A stretch of 64,000 bases of DNA, from positions 1 to 64,000 of the forward strand of contig NZ_VSZS01000056.1 in the NCBI RefSeq assembly GCF_008180155.1, in the 5' to 3' direction. The notes below the pieces were generated by a model. That model saw only the letters and a list, made by a program, of their open reading frames with translations, was not told the origin of the DNA and ran no database searches. This DNA is from Neoaquamicrobium microcysteis (GTDB taxonomy: Bacteria; Pseudomonadota; Alphaproteobacteria; Rhizobiales; Rhizobiaceae). The position numbers and the translations under genes were made by a program. This document shows, one piece after another, positions 9,795-17,825 of the stretch; position 1 is the stretch's first letter, and the number at the start of each line of letters is the position of its first letter.

Positions 9795-10889
9795 TCAGGC
9801 CCCGCTTTCACGCAGCCGGCGACCGCCGGTATCGAAGAGGCGCATGCCTGCCGGGTCGATCGCAACCGTGCAGTTTTCCGCGCCGTCATGACGCTTGCCG
9901 TCGCTGCGCGCGATCACCGGCGTGCCGGCAGGCAGCTTGCCGTGAATGTAGGTGACGTCCCCAAGCTCCTCTGCGAAGCTGACGAAAACCGGCAGTTCGC
10001 TGGAAGCACCGGTCCCGATCCTGACATGCTCCGGCCGCACGCCGAGCGTGACGATCTTCACCGATGCATCGAAGCCTCGGAATGGCACACGCAGAGTGCG
10101 GTCGCTGCCGCCGACACCAGCGAGCGTGACATGATCGGCGCCGACCTCCTGCACAGAAGCGTCGAGAAAATTCATCTTCGGCGATCCGATGAAGCCGGCA
10201 ACGAAGCGATTGTCCGGATCGTCGTAGAGATCGAGCGGACGGCCGTACTGTTGAACCACGCCGCCGTTCATCACCACGATCCGGTCGGCCAGCGTCATCG
10301 CTTCGACCTGATCGTGCGTGACATAGATCATGGTGGCGCCGAGGCGGCGATGCAAGTCGATCAGCTCGGCGCGCATCTGCACACGCAACTCGGCATCCAG
10401 GTTCGACAGCGGCTCGTCGAACAGGAATACTTTCGGCTTGCGCACGATGGCGCGGCCGATGGCGACGCGCTGCTTCTGACCGCCCGAGAGCTGGCCAGGC
10501 CTGCGCTCCAGCAGTTGCTCGAGCCTGAGGATCGCAGCGGCCTGCCCTACCTTCTCGCGGATCGACGCTTTCGGCTCGCCCGCCATCTTGAGGCCGAAAC
10601 CCATGTTTTCGGCCACCGTCATATGTGGGTAGAGCGCGTAGGACTGGAACACCATCGCCGTGCCGCGCTTGGCCGGATCGATGTCGTTGACGCGCTGCCC
10701 GTCAATGAACAGATCCCCCGCACTTTCGGTTTCGAGCCCCGTGATCATGCGCAGCAATGTCGACTTGCCGCATCCCGACGGGCCGACGAACACGACGAAT
10801 TCGCCCGAATTGATCTTCAGGTTGACGTCTCTGAGCACCTCGACCGCGCCAAAGGACTTCGAGACGGATGTGATTTCTACTTCAGCCAT
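9795..10889 (-). CDS. Sugar ABC transporter ATPase (UgpC/MalK type)
   Basis: This is the cytoplasmic ATPase of a CUT1 sugar importer, 364 residues. Walker A GPSGCGKST is at 36-44, the signature LSGGQ at 134-138 and Walker B VFLFDEP at 154-160. After residue about 235 comes the regulatory OB-fold region found in MalK and UgpC. The start at 10889 is chosen because the domain begins at once (MAEVEITSVSKSFG); the frame upstream overlaps the permease gene and is not coding. Such ATPases are sometimes shared between several importers. Confidence 0.95.
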   Translation of the reverse strand: MAEVEITSVSKSFGAVEVLRDVNLKINSGEFVVFVGPSGCGKSTLLRMITGLETESAGDLFIDGQRVNDIDPAKRGTAMVFQSYALYPHMTVAENMGFGLKMAGEPKASIREKVGQAAAILRLEQLLERRPGQLSGGQKQRVAIGRAIVRKPKVFLFDEPLSNLDAELRVQMRAELIDLHRRLGATMIYVTHDQVEAMTLADRIVVMNGGVVQQYGRPLDLYDDPDNRFVAGFIGSPKMNFLDASVQEVGADHVTLAGVGGSDRTLRVPFRGFDASVKIVTLGVRPEHVRIGTGASSELPVFVSFAEELGDVTYIHGKLPAGTPVIARSDGKRHDGAENCTVAIDPAGMRLFDTGGRRLRESGA

Positions 10890-10909
10890 GATTTTCTCAC
10901 TGTATCCGT

Positions 10910-11782
10910 TCAGCCCTTGGAGCCCGACATGGCGATGCCTTCGACGATCTTGCGCTGGAAGATGAGGAAGAAAATCAGCGGCGGCACGGCAGCCAGCAGG
11001 TTCGCCGTCATCACCACATCCACCGTCTGGTGCGAGAAGGGTGCGTTGAAGAGGCCGACGACCTGCCCGACGGTGTAGGTGTCGGGACGCGGAGCCACGA
11101 TCAGGGGCCAGGCGAAATTGCCCCACGTCTTCATGAAGGTGAGGATGGCCAGCGTCACCATCGCATTCTTCGACAGAGGCAGGGCGATGTACCAGTAGAT
11201 CTTGAAGTGGCTCGCCCCGTCGAGCCTCGCCGCCTCGATCATCTCCATCGGCAGGGTGCGCATGAACTGCACCAGCATGAAGAGGCCGAAGGCAGATGCG
11301 AGCCCCGGAACGACCAGGCCCTGCATCGTATTGAGCCAGCCTAGATCGGCAACCAGCAGGTAGGTCGGAATGATCGTGACCACCGTCGGAACCATAAGCG
11401 ACAGCATCACCAGCCCGAAGAGAATCCGCTTGCCGGGGAAGTCGAACAGCGCGAACTCGAAGGCCGCCATCGAACCGATCAGCATTACCCCAAGAATGGT
11501 CAGCAGGGCGTAGGCGATGGTGATGTAGTAGGCGCGCAGATACTGTGTCTCCGTCAGGATCATTTGGATCTTCGACAGGCCCGAGCTGAGCGAAGTCGGA
11601 TAGAGCCGCGGATTGATCGATACGGGTGTTCCGGGGTCGGAGAAGACGACGTTGATCATCCACCAGATCGGAAACACCGCCACGATCGCCACGCAGATGG
11701 CGACGACCCATTTGAGGAAACGCCACGTCCAAAGATCGGCGATAACGTACCGGTTGGCGGCGGAGGCTCGGCTGGCGCTCAT
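10910..11782 (-). CDS. Sugar ABC transporter permease (MalG-like)
   Basis: The 290-residue inner-membrane protein has six predicted spans and the EAA loop EAARLDGASHFKIYWYIALP that contacts the ATPase. It ends in the MalG-type SGSKG tail. Its ATG at 11782 overlaps the stop of the upstream permease by four bases, so the two are translationally coupled. It pairs with the 11779-12666 product. Confidence 0.94.
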   Translation of the reverse strand: MSASRASAANRYVIADLWTWRFLKWVVAICVAIVAVFPIWWMINVVFSDPGTPVSINPRLYPTSLSSGLSKIQMILTETQYLRAYYITIAYALLTILGVMLIGSMAAFEFALFDFPGKRILFGLVMLSLMVPTVVTIIPTYLLVADLGWLNTMQGLVVPGLASAFGLFMLVQFMRTLPMEMIEAARLDGASHFKIYWYIALPLSKNAMVTLAILTFMKTWGNFAWPLIVAPRPDTYTVGQVVGLFNAPFSHQTVDVVMTANLLAAVPPLIFFLIFQRKIVEGIAMSGSKG

Positions 11783-12666
11783 TTCGGCGTCCTCCAGGCG
11801 CGCACTGCAAACATGGCGGCCGTTATAAAGATGATGACGGCGGTGAGGATAAAGCCATAAGCTGCGGCTTCGCCGAAGCGCACCGAACCGAACGCCCTGC
11901 CCATCATGTCCATGACGGGGAACAGAAGCGCGCTGCGGCGTCCGCCGTAGGCCGTAAACGACGATCCGGTCAGCAGCCATGGCACGTCGAAGACCTGCAG
12001 GGCTGAAATAAACCCGTAGGTGATGACGAAGAACAGCACCGGCGCCAGCATCGGTATTGTGATGTAGCGCACCTGCTGGATTCGGCTTGCGCCATCGAGC
12101 CGTGCGGCTTCGTAGAGGTCCTGCGGGATATTCTTCAGCCCGGCAAGCAGGATGACCATGTTGAAGCCGGCCGACACCCAAACGTCCACGGCGATAAGCG
12201 CGTAGAGCATCATGCCGGTGTCGTTGAGGAAGTTGATCGAGGGCATGCCGAACCAGCCCAGCACCATGTTCACCAGGCCGAAATTGGGCGCATACATCCA
12301 GCGCCAGATGGTCGCGGCCAGAAACGCCGGCAGCACCACGGGCAGAAAGAAGGCACTCCGGAAGAAATTGGCCCAAAAGCCGCTAAAGCTGTCCACCAGC
12401 AATGCCAGTCCGAATGCCACCGTAATGCCAAGCGGCACGGTAATCGCGATATAGGTGAGCAGGTTAGACATGGAGCGCGAGAAGTCGCGCGAGTTCAGCA
12501 CCGCCTCGTAGTTGGCCAAGCCGACAAAACGCGCCTCGGTCGCGGCATTCCAGTCATGGAAGCTGTAATAGAGCCCACTCACGATCGGGTAGAGGAAGAA
12601 CGCCGCAAAGAGCACGCCGAATGGCAGCACCATCGCGTAATGCGGCAGAAGTCGTCTGGCACTCAT
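11779..12666 (-). CDS. Sugar ABC transporter permease (MalF/UgpA-like)
   Basis: The 295-residue inner-membrane protein has six predicted spans and the EAA loop YEAARLDGASRIQQVRYITI. It forms the translocation channel with the permease encoded next in the operon. It follows the binding-protein gene after a gap that holds a strong hairpin. Confidence 0.94.
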   Translation of the reverse strand: MSARRLLPHYAMVLPFGVLFAAFFLYPIVSGLYYSFHDWNAATEARFVGLANYEAVLNSRDFSRSMSNLLTYIAITVPLGITVAFGLALLVDSFSGFWANFFRSAFFLPVVLPAFLAATIWRWMYAPNFGLVNMVLGWFGMPSINFLNDTGMMLYALIAVDVWVSAGFNMVILLAGLKNIPQDLYEAARLDGASRIQQVRYITIPMLAPVLFFVITYGFISALQVFDVPWLLTGSSFTAYGGRRSALLFPVMDMMGRAFGSVRFGEAAAYGFILTAVIIFITAAMFAVRAWRTPK

Positions 12667-12710
12667 GACGGCTCCGAAAAAGTGAGGGGCATGGGTTGAT
12701 TAGGATGGAC

Positions 12711-12736
12711 GGATGGCGCGACTTCACGCGCCATCC
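12711..12736. terminator. Intergenic hairpin between binding-protein and permease genes
   Basis: A perfect 10-bp stem, GGATGGCGCG (12711-12720) with CGCGCCATCC (12727-12736), has a 6-base loop and no T run. In this position it probably acts as an RNA-stabilising or attenuating element that keeps binding-protein mRNA more abundant than permease mRNA, as known for malE-malF. Confidence 0.7.
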
Positions 12737-12747
12737 GGGATGCCGGC

Positions 12748-14007
12748 TTATCGTGCCAGGCAGTCGTTCAGCTCTGCGATCAGTTCCTCTGCGCCCTCTT
12801 CGGCCGTGTATTCGCCGTCGGCGACGGCGGAGGCCATGTCGGTCATGATCGAGCGGTAGCAGTTCGGCACCGCACCGACGAAGTAGGGCGGCATCACGTC
12901 CATGGCGTACTTCACCGCCTCTACCGACTTGACGATCAGCGGCAGCGCTGTGACTTCCGGATCGGCCATGGCGGCTGCGTTGGCGTTGTAGCGCGACAGC
13001 AGCTTGGCCCAGCGCGCCATCTGGTTCTTTTCAGTGATGTAGGAAGCGAACTTCCACGCGATCTCACGGTTCGGGCCAGGCGCGATGCTGACGAACTCGT
13101 AGCTCTTGATGCCGCCATGGTCGCCTTCCGTGGCACCGGGCACGAGCACGAAGTCGTATTTCAGGCCGGAATCATTGGCGGCCTGCGCGTAGGTCGGGTT
13201 GACCCACGGCCCGACGACGTGGAAGGCGAGCTGGTTGGTGATGAACAGGTCGCGCGTGCCCTGGTCGTTGCGGCTGGTTCCGCTGTTCATGGGCGCCATG
13301 TCGATAAACATCTGCATGGTACGCGTCATCGACTCAGGCTCGATCAGCGTCTCGCGAGCCTCGAAGTCGATGCCCCACTTTTCCTTGTCACCGCGTACGG
13401 CGTACATGCTGGCGACAGAGTTGAAGACCTGAGTCTGGTCCGGAACGGCGAACTTGCCGGCTTCGCTTACCTTCACCATCTGCTCATGCCACTCTTCCCA
13501 GGTGGCGGGCGGCGTGGTGGTGTCGACGCCAGCTTCCTCAAGCACCGTCAGGTTACGATACATGATCTCGCCGAAGCCGGTGTAGGGGATGCAGTACATC
13601 TCCTCGGGCTTGGGCGTGCAGCTTGCAATAGCGGCCGCGTCGAACTGGTCGCGGAATTCCTGCGGCATGGCCATCCATTCTTCATGGATATTGGCCAACG
13701 CACCCACTTCCACCAGCTGCGCGCCGACGGCCAGACCGTTCATGAACACATCGGGAAGCGTGCCGGATGCGGCACCCGCGATCTGCCCGGAGGTGAGGTC
13801 GTCGTCGCCCCTGCCCGAGATAACGATCTTGACGCCGGGGTTTTCCGCCTCGAACTCGGCGATGAATTCCTGCTGCAGCTTCAGCGCCTCGCCCTGTGCG
13901 AAGTCGGAATAGACCCAGTATTGCAGTTCCTGCGCAGAAAGGGCGCCGGCACCCAGAAAGGTTGCGCTTGTCGCCAGTATGGCAGCGCGGCACGTCGTTG
14001 CGATCAT
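12748..14007 (-). CDS. Sugar ABC transporter substrate-binding protein
   Basis: The 419-residue protein has a signal peptide (about residues 1-25, ending ALSA-QE) and is periplasmic. The mature part is an extracellular solute-binding protein of family 1 (ELQYWVYSDFAQGEALKLQQEFIAEFEAENPG, then VFMNGLAVGAQL). There are several Cys (CTPKPEEMYC, VPNCYRS, NDCLAR) that may form disulfides. The ATG at 14007 has GGGAGA 7 bases upstream. It is the first gene of the transport operon, directly behind a probable operator. The ligand is inferred to be an amino sugar or an oligomer of one. Confidence 0.93.
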   Translation of the reverse strand: MIATTCRAAILATSATFLGAGALSAQELQYWVYSDFAQGEALKLQQEFIAEFEAENPGVKIVISGRGDDDLTSGQIAGAASGTLPDVFMNGLAVGAQLVEVGALANIHEEWMAMPQEFRDQFDAAAIASCTPKPEEMYCIPYTGFGEIMYRNLTVLEEAGVDTTTPPATWEEWHEQMVKVSEAGKFAVPDQTQVFNSVASMYAVRGDKEKWGIDFEARETLIEPESMTRTMQMFIDMAPMNSGTSRNDQGTRDLFITNQLAFHVVGPWVNPTYAQAANDSGLKYDFVLVPGATEGDHGGIKSYEFVSIAPGPNREIAWKFASYITEKNQMARWAKLLSRYNANAAAMADPEVTALPLIVKSVEAVKYAMDVMPPYFVGAVPNCYRSIMTDMASAVADGEYTAEEGAEELIAELNDCLAR

Positions 14008-14066
14008 GATAGTCTCCCTTGTCAAAACACCCTCGAAACACGACCTGCCCAAGCGGCCGCTTATTA

Positions 14067-14083
14067 TGTTAGGCAAGTTAACA
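14067..14083. promoter_or_regulatory. Inverted repeat upstream of the sugar operon, probable operator
   Basis: TGTTA (14067-14071), 7 bases, then TAACA (14079-14083) form a 17-bp inverted repeat inside an AT-rich patch, 60 bases before the binding-protein start. It is the obvious candidate site for the ROK regulator encoded next to it. Confidence 0.55.
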
Positions 14084-14137
14084 AAAAAAATCGGTGACGC
14101 AACGAAAATCGTATTCGGGCGCGATTCCGACAAGCCG

Positions 14138-15304
14138 TCAGTCCCGGCTCTCACCCAGCAGCAAATCGACGGTCTGTTCGCAGGCGAGCTTTTCGATGCC
14201 AAGAACGGTCGCATCCTGGCCCAGTGTGCTGGTGCGGACCTCTACAGGATAGCTGAGTCGGTTCGCCACTTCGGAAACGGTCGGCATCAGGAGCGGGCTG
14301 CCGCCCATCCCGCCGCCCAACACGACAAGCCCGGGGTCGGCAACGCTGACGCAGCTTGCGACGATCGCGCCGATGTCCTCGGCGTGGCGCGTCACATGCG
14401 CAAGCGCGGTGGCGCAACCCTCGCCCGCCCGCGCCATAAGGTCTGCAGCATCCGCCGGTGCCTTACCTGAGGGTTCAGGCCACGCCGCCACCACGCGCTG
14501 CATGAAACCCTCGGTGCCCATATAGCGCTCGATTTCGCCTGCTATCGGTTTGCTGCCGTCCGCCATCGGGAAAGCGAGATGCCCGATTTCTCCCGCCGCC
14601 CCATTGCGGCCCCGCAGCAATCTGCCGCCAAGCATCAGCCCCATGCCGATTTTCAGCCCGATTTGTACGTAGGCGAATGTCTCGGAATCCTTAGCGATGC
14701 CATAGGAACGCTCGGCAACGGCGGCGCAGTTGACGTTGTTTTCCAGCACGACCGGTACGTTTGCCGGAGGCTCGAAGCAGCTGAAGATTTCCTCCTGTCG
14801 CGTCGCGCTTCGGTCGCCCTGGGGGCCCACGACCCGCGACGGCACGGCGATGCCGATCATGCGCAACGGCCCCCAGCCGGGGTCGGTCTCTGTCAGCGTT
14901 GCTGCCACCTCTTCTGCCACCGCGCGGCTGATCTCCTCGCCTAGCAGAAGCTGGCTAGCCGGCAGCCGGTAAACGCGGCTGTGCAGGAGCCGCCTGTCGA
15001 TTGTGGATACGCGCAGGCGCACATGCGTGGAACCTGCATCGATGGCGATCACATGGCCCGCCGTCGGACCGGGGCGGTAGATTGCGGCCTTGCGCCCGAT
15101 CAGGCCTTGCACCTCACCGATTTTTGCGACGAGGCCGAGCTGCTCCAGCTCGGCGATGGCAGCCGACATGGTCGGCCGCGACAGGTTCAATGCCTCCCCA
15201 AGCTGCGGCCGGGTAGAGGGATCGCCCTCGGCCAGCAGTCGGAATATCGACTTCGCACTGGCGGTCAGCGACCCTGCCGGGCTTGATTCGAATGGTGGCC
15301 GCAA
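14138..15304 (-). CDS. ROK-family transcriptional regulator
   Basis: The 388-residue protein has an N-terminal winged helix (about 12-70; RPQLGEALNLSRPTMSAAIAELEQLGLV) fused to a ROK sugar-kinase-like domain (DAGSTHVRLRV near 90; ENNVNCAAVAERSYG; GRNGAAGEIGHLAF). The classical ROK zinc motif is not obvious. NagC, Mlc and XylR are relatives, and they respond to a sugar or sugar phosphate. The start is a TTG at 15304 with GAGG 8 bases upstream; no good ATG exists nearby. It is read in the same direction as the transport operon and diverges from the D-threonine-aldolase-like gene, so it could control both. Confidence 0.9.
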   Translation of the reverse strand: MRPPFESSPAGSLTASAKSIFRLLAEGDPSTRPQLGEALNLSRPTMSAAIAELEQLGLVAKIGEVQGLIGRKAAIYRPGPTAGHVIAIDAGSTHVRLRVSTIDRRLLHSRVYRLPASQLLLGEEISRAVAEEVAATLTETDPGWGPLRMIGIAVPSRVVGPQGDRSATRQEEIFSCFEPPANVPVVLENNVNCAAVAERSYGIAKDSETFAYVQIGLKIGMGLMLGGRLLRGRNGAAGEIGHLAFPMADGSKPIAGEIERYMGTEGFMQRVVAAWPEPSGKAPADAADLMARAGEGCATALAHVTRHAEDIGAIVASCVSVADPGLVVLGGGMGGSPLLMPTVSEVANRLSYPVEVRTSTLGQDATVLGIEKLACEQTVDLLLGESRD

Positions 15305-15397
15305 ACGATGCCTCTTTCTTTTGTTCTTCTGCTTTGCAAAAGTAGCTGCGTTCGCCGGTCGTCTTCAACCCGCAACATCGGCCCTCAGGAGAATTTT
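15305..15397. promoter_or_regulatory. Divergent promoter region between ROK and aldolase-like genes
   Basis: This 93-base gap must hold two promoters. An AT-rich part contains CTTTGCAAAAG (15332-15342), a near palindrome that could be an operator. The evidence is positional only. Confidence 0.35.
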
Positions 15398-16552
15398 GTG
15401 ACAGACCTAATCCGCCACGTCCCCATCGAGGCTGCAGAGCCGGGCTTCGACGTTCCCGCTTTGCCCGGAATGGCTTTACACGAAATTCAGACGCCGGCGC
15501 TACTGGTTGATCTCGACGTCCTCGACCGCAACATGGAGCGCATGCGTGTGGCGGCCCAAGGGGCTGGCGTGCGGCTTCGCGCGCATGCCAAGACCCACAA
15601 ATCGGCCGACATCGCACGCCTTCAGATGGAACGGGGCGGCGCCTGCGGCATCTGCTGCCAGAAGGTGTCGGAGGCCGAGGCCATGGTGCGTGCGGGCATT
15701 GCCGACATTCTCGTCGCCAACGAGGTTCGCGATCCGGCAAAGCTCGACCGGCTGGCACGGCTGGCAGGATGTGCACGCATTATCGTGTGCGTAGATGATC
15801 CGGCGGCAGTGGAAGACCTGTCAGCCGCTGCACAAAAGGCCGGAACCAGGATCGAAGTACTGGTCGAAATCGACTGCGGAGCCGGACGCTGCGGCATAGC
15901 GCCAGGCGAACCAGCCCGCGACCTGGCGCTGGCGGTTTCCTGCGCACCTGGCCTGCAGTTTGCCGGCATTCAGGCTTATCACGGCGGGGCCCAGCATCTG
16001 GCGACGGAACTGGAGCGCCGCGACGCCATCGCATCAGCCGAGACCCTGACGCGCAAAACCGTGGAGCTTATCGCGGCGGAAGGGCTTTCCTGCAACATCG
16101 TAGGCGGGGCAGGCACCGGCACGTATCCGCTGGAGGCCGCCAGCGGCGTCTGGAACGAGTTGCAATGCGGTTCCTACATTTTCATGGATGCCGACTATCG
16201 CCGCGCGCTCGGTCCCCTGGCCAACGCCGGTTTCGAGCATGCGCTCTTCGTTCTTTCTTCTGTGATGAGCAGGGCGCCGGGCCGCGCTGTGGCAGATGCG
16301 GGGCTCAAGTGCTTCTCGGTCGATAGCGGCCTTCCAGTCGTTCACGATCTCGACGGCGTCATATGCACCGGCCTCTCTGACGAGCACTGCCAGCTCGACG
16401 ACCCACAGGGACGTCTTGCGATCAATCAGCGTCTGCAATTGATCCCCGGTCACTGTGACCCGACCTGCAATCTCTACGACTGGTATGTCGGCATTCGCGA
16501 CGGCAAGGTCGAGACGCTTTGGCCGGTAACTGCACGCGGCAAGGTGTTTTAA
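15398..16552 (+). CDS. D-threonine aldolase / D-serine dehydratase-like PLP enzyme
   Basis: The 384-residue enzyme has an alanine-racemase-type barrel at the N-terminus and a D-serine-dehydratase-like C-terminal domain. The PLP-binding lysine is in HAKTHK (Lys65). The C-terminal metal site reads HCD (His352, Asp354), the pattern of metal-dependent D-threonine and 3-hydroxy-D-aspartate aldolases; D-serine dehydratases usually have Cys at the second position. Expected reaction: cleavage of a D-3-hydroxy amino acid to glycine and an aldehyde. The GTG at 15398 has AGGAGA 7 bases upstream. It diverges from the ROK gene, which suggests shared regulation. Confidence 0.88.
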   Translation: MTDLIRHVPIEAAEPGFDVPALPGMALHEIQTPALLVDLDVLDRNMERMRVAAQGAGVRLRAHAKTHKSADIARLQMERGGACGICCQKVSEAEAMVRAGIADILVANEVRDPAKLDRLARLAGCARIIVCVDDPAAVEDLSAAAQKAGTRIEVLVEIDCGAGRCGIAPGEPARDLALAVSCAPGLQFAGIQAYHGGAQHLATELERRDAIASAETLTRKTVELIAAEGLSCNIVGGAGTGTYPLEAASGVWNELQCGSYIFMDADYRRALGPLANAGFEHALFVLSSVMSRAPGRAVADAGLKCFSVDSGLPVVHDLDGVICTGLSDEHCQLDDPQGRLAINQRLQLIPGHCDPTCNLYDWYVGIRDGKVETLWPVTARGKVF

Positions 16553-16883
16553 CCTGATGCCCTAGGCTCATTGGTTGGAGCGTCACAGGTACCAACCGAA
16601 AGACATGCGTGCGTAGCGGAAGGAAATTATTGGCTAGGCAATTGGCAGCTTTCTCCGCATAGCCGCTCAAAACCTGCCAGTCAGTTCTCAACCCCGGGCA
16701 AGTCGTTGGCGTCGTCCCGACCCGCTGGAGCCGGGAAATGTTTTCCCACTACCGCTCAGCGGCCATCTACGGTCCGTCCGGTTCAGGATGAGACACTGGG
16801 AAAGCCGACCTTCGGCAAACGACGCCTTTGCGGTCGTTCACAGGGCTGGCTCGGTTAGTGAGAAGCCGCCGTCCGTTTTCGCA
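16553..16883. other. Stretch without a recognisable gene, left part of a scar region
   Basis: No frame here has both a start with a ribosome site and a recognisable product. It borders the two gene fragments that follow and is probably degenerate DNA. Confidence 0.5.
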
Positions 16884-17159
16884 TCAGGCAGCGTTGAAGT
16901 CGAACGGTGCTTGCTGGAGCAGGTCTGGCCCGCGGACGAACACCTTACAGGTTCGACGTGCGCGGGTGATGCCGTTGTAGAGCAGTCTGGCTTTCAGCTC
17001 ATCGCTCCCAAGCAGCGGGATGCCGCGCCTGCGCTCGCTAGCATAGGCGCGAAAATTTGCGGCCTTCCGCTCGACCAAGGCACGAAGTTCTGGTGCCGTC
17101 CAAAGCGTCTTGCCCTGAAAGATCATCGATTGAAAAGCGGCCGCCCCAACTTGCGACAT
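16884..17159 (-). pseudogene. Remnant of a superfamily I (UvrD-like) helicase C-terminus
   Basis: The minus-strand frame reads LKARLLYNGITRARRTCKVF shortly before its stop. This resembles motif VI of UvrD/Rep-type helicases, where the arginines contact ATP. Only about 90 codons are open and all other helicase motifs are absent, so it is a fragment, although it could in principle be made as a small protein. It abuts the recombinase fragment on the other strand. Confidence 0.55.
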
Positions 17160-17305
17160 TCAGTCGAACTCTGCGAGAACGCATTCGCGAGGGTAATCCC
17201 GTCCTGCGACGCAACTACCTAAAATCGATCATCGGCGCAGTCGTAGTTGAACAGGATCGAATCCGAATCGTAGGCCACAAGCCGACGATTGCGGAGACCG
17301 TAGGC
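17150..17305 (+). pseudogene. Remnant of a large serine recombinase C-terminus
   Basis: The plus-strand frame reads FSRTLRERIREGNPVLRRNY and then VVVEQDRIRIVGHK. This matches the end of large serine recombinases, which finish with a similar 'RAYLR-x-V-x-V-x-IRIxGPK' segment. No catalytic domain remains. The frame then runs into the tRNA gene. The fragment sits at the 3' side of tRNA-Arg, where integrated elements often insert. Confidence 0.6.
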
Positions 17306-17349
17306 GCACCTTCATTTGCCGAAAAAAAGTTCATAGTTTCGAACCGAAT

Positions 17350-17426
17350 TGGCGCACCCGACAGGATTCGAACCTGTGACCTCTGCCTTCGGAGGGCAGC
17401 ACTCTATCCAGCTGAGCTACGGGTGC
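17350..17426 (-). tRNA. tRNA-Arg (anticodon CCG)
   Basis: The minus strand folds as a full cloverleaf: acceptor GCACCCG pairs with CGGGTGC, the D arm reads AGCTCAGCTGGATAGAG, the anticodon loop is CT-CCG-AA, and the T loop is GGTTCGAATCC. The anticodon CCG reads CGG (Arg). CCA is encoded at the 3' end (17350-17352). Confidence 0.97.
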
Positions 17427-17825
17427 TTGTCGGGCTGAGCCCGACGCCAGCGCAAACATAACGCCGATGACGCGGTTCATACAGGATGGCAGCGGCGGCT
17501 TCAACTACTGAAAAATGAAGGTTCGGCCCCCTGCGCTCCGCCACTAAACGAACCGAAATAGGCTGGCCGGCTTCCCTAAACTCCATGGCACGAACCATCT
17601 TTCGGCATATGCCTATTTGCGCGCCATGCAAAAGTAACATTTCCGCCACAGTTGGCGTGGTGCGAGATGCGCCCCTAACGCGCGCGGAACATTTAGATTG
17701 CGCGGCAAAGCAAATAAGGCACATTTTTGCCGTGGGGACACCCGGAGCCTGATCGCGATTCCTCCCAAGGCGCGGATGAGGTCGGGGAAAGCCCGGGCGA
17801 TAACAATGTCGAAACGGAGACATTC
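17427..17825. other. Long leader region upstream of the porin gene
   Basis: About 400 bases lie between the tRNA and the porin start. No gene is supported on either strand. It must contain the divergent tRNA and porin promoters and possibly a long 5' untranslated region, which is common for abundant outer-membrane proteins. Confidence 0.5.

Noticed and set aside
17306-17461. Continuation of the recombinase-fragment frame, reading [13 protein letters not shown]
   Set aside because: This is the translation of the tRNA-Arg gene read on the wrong strand, a well-known annotation artefact.
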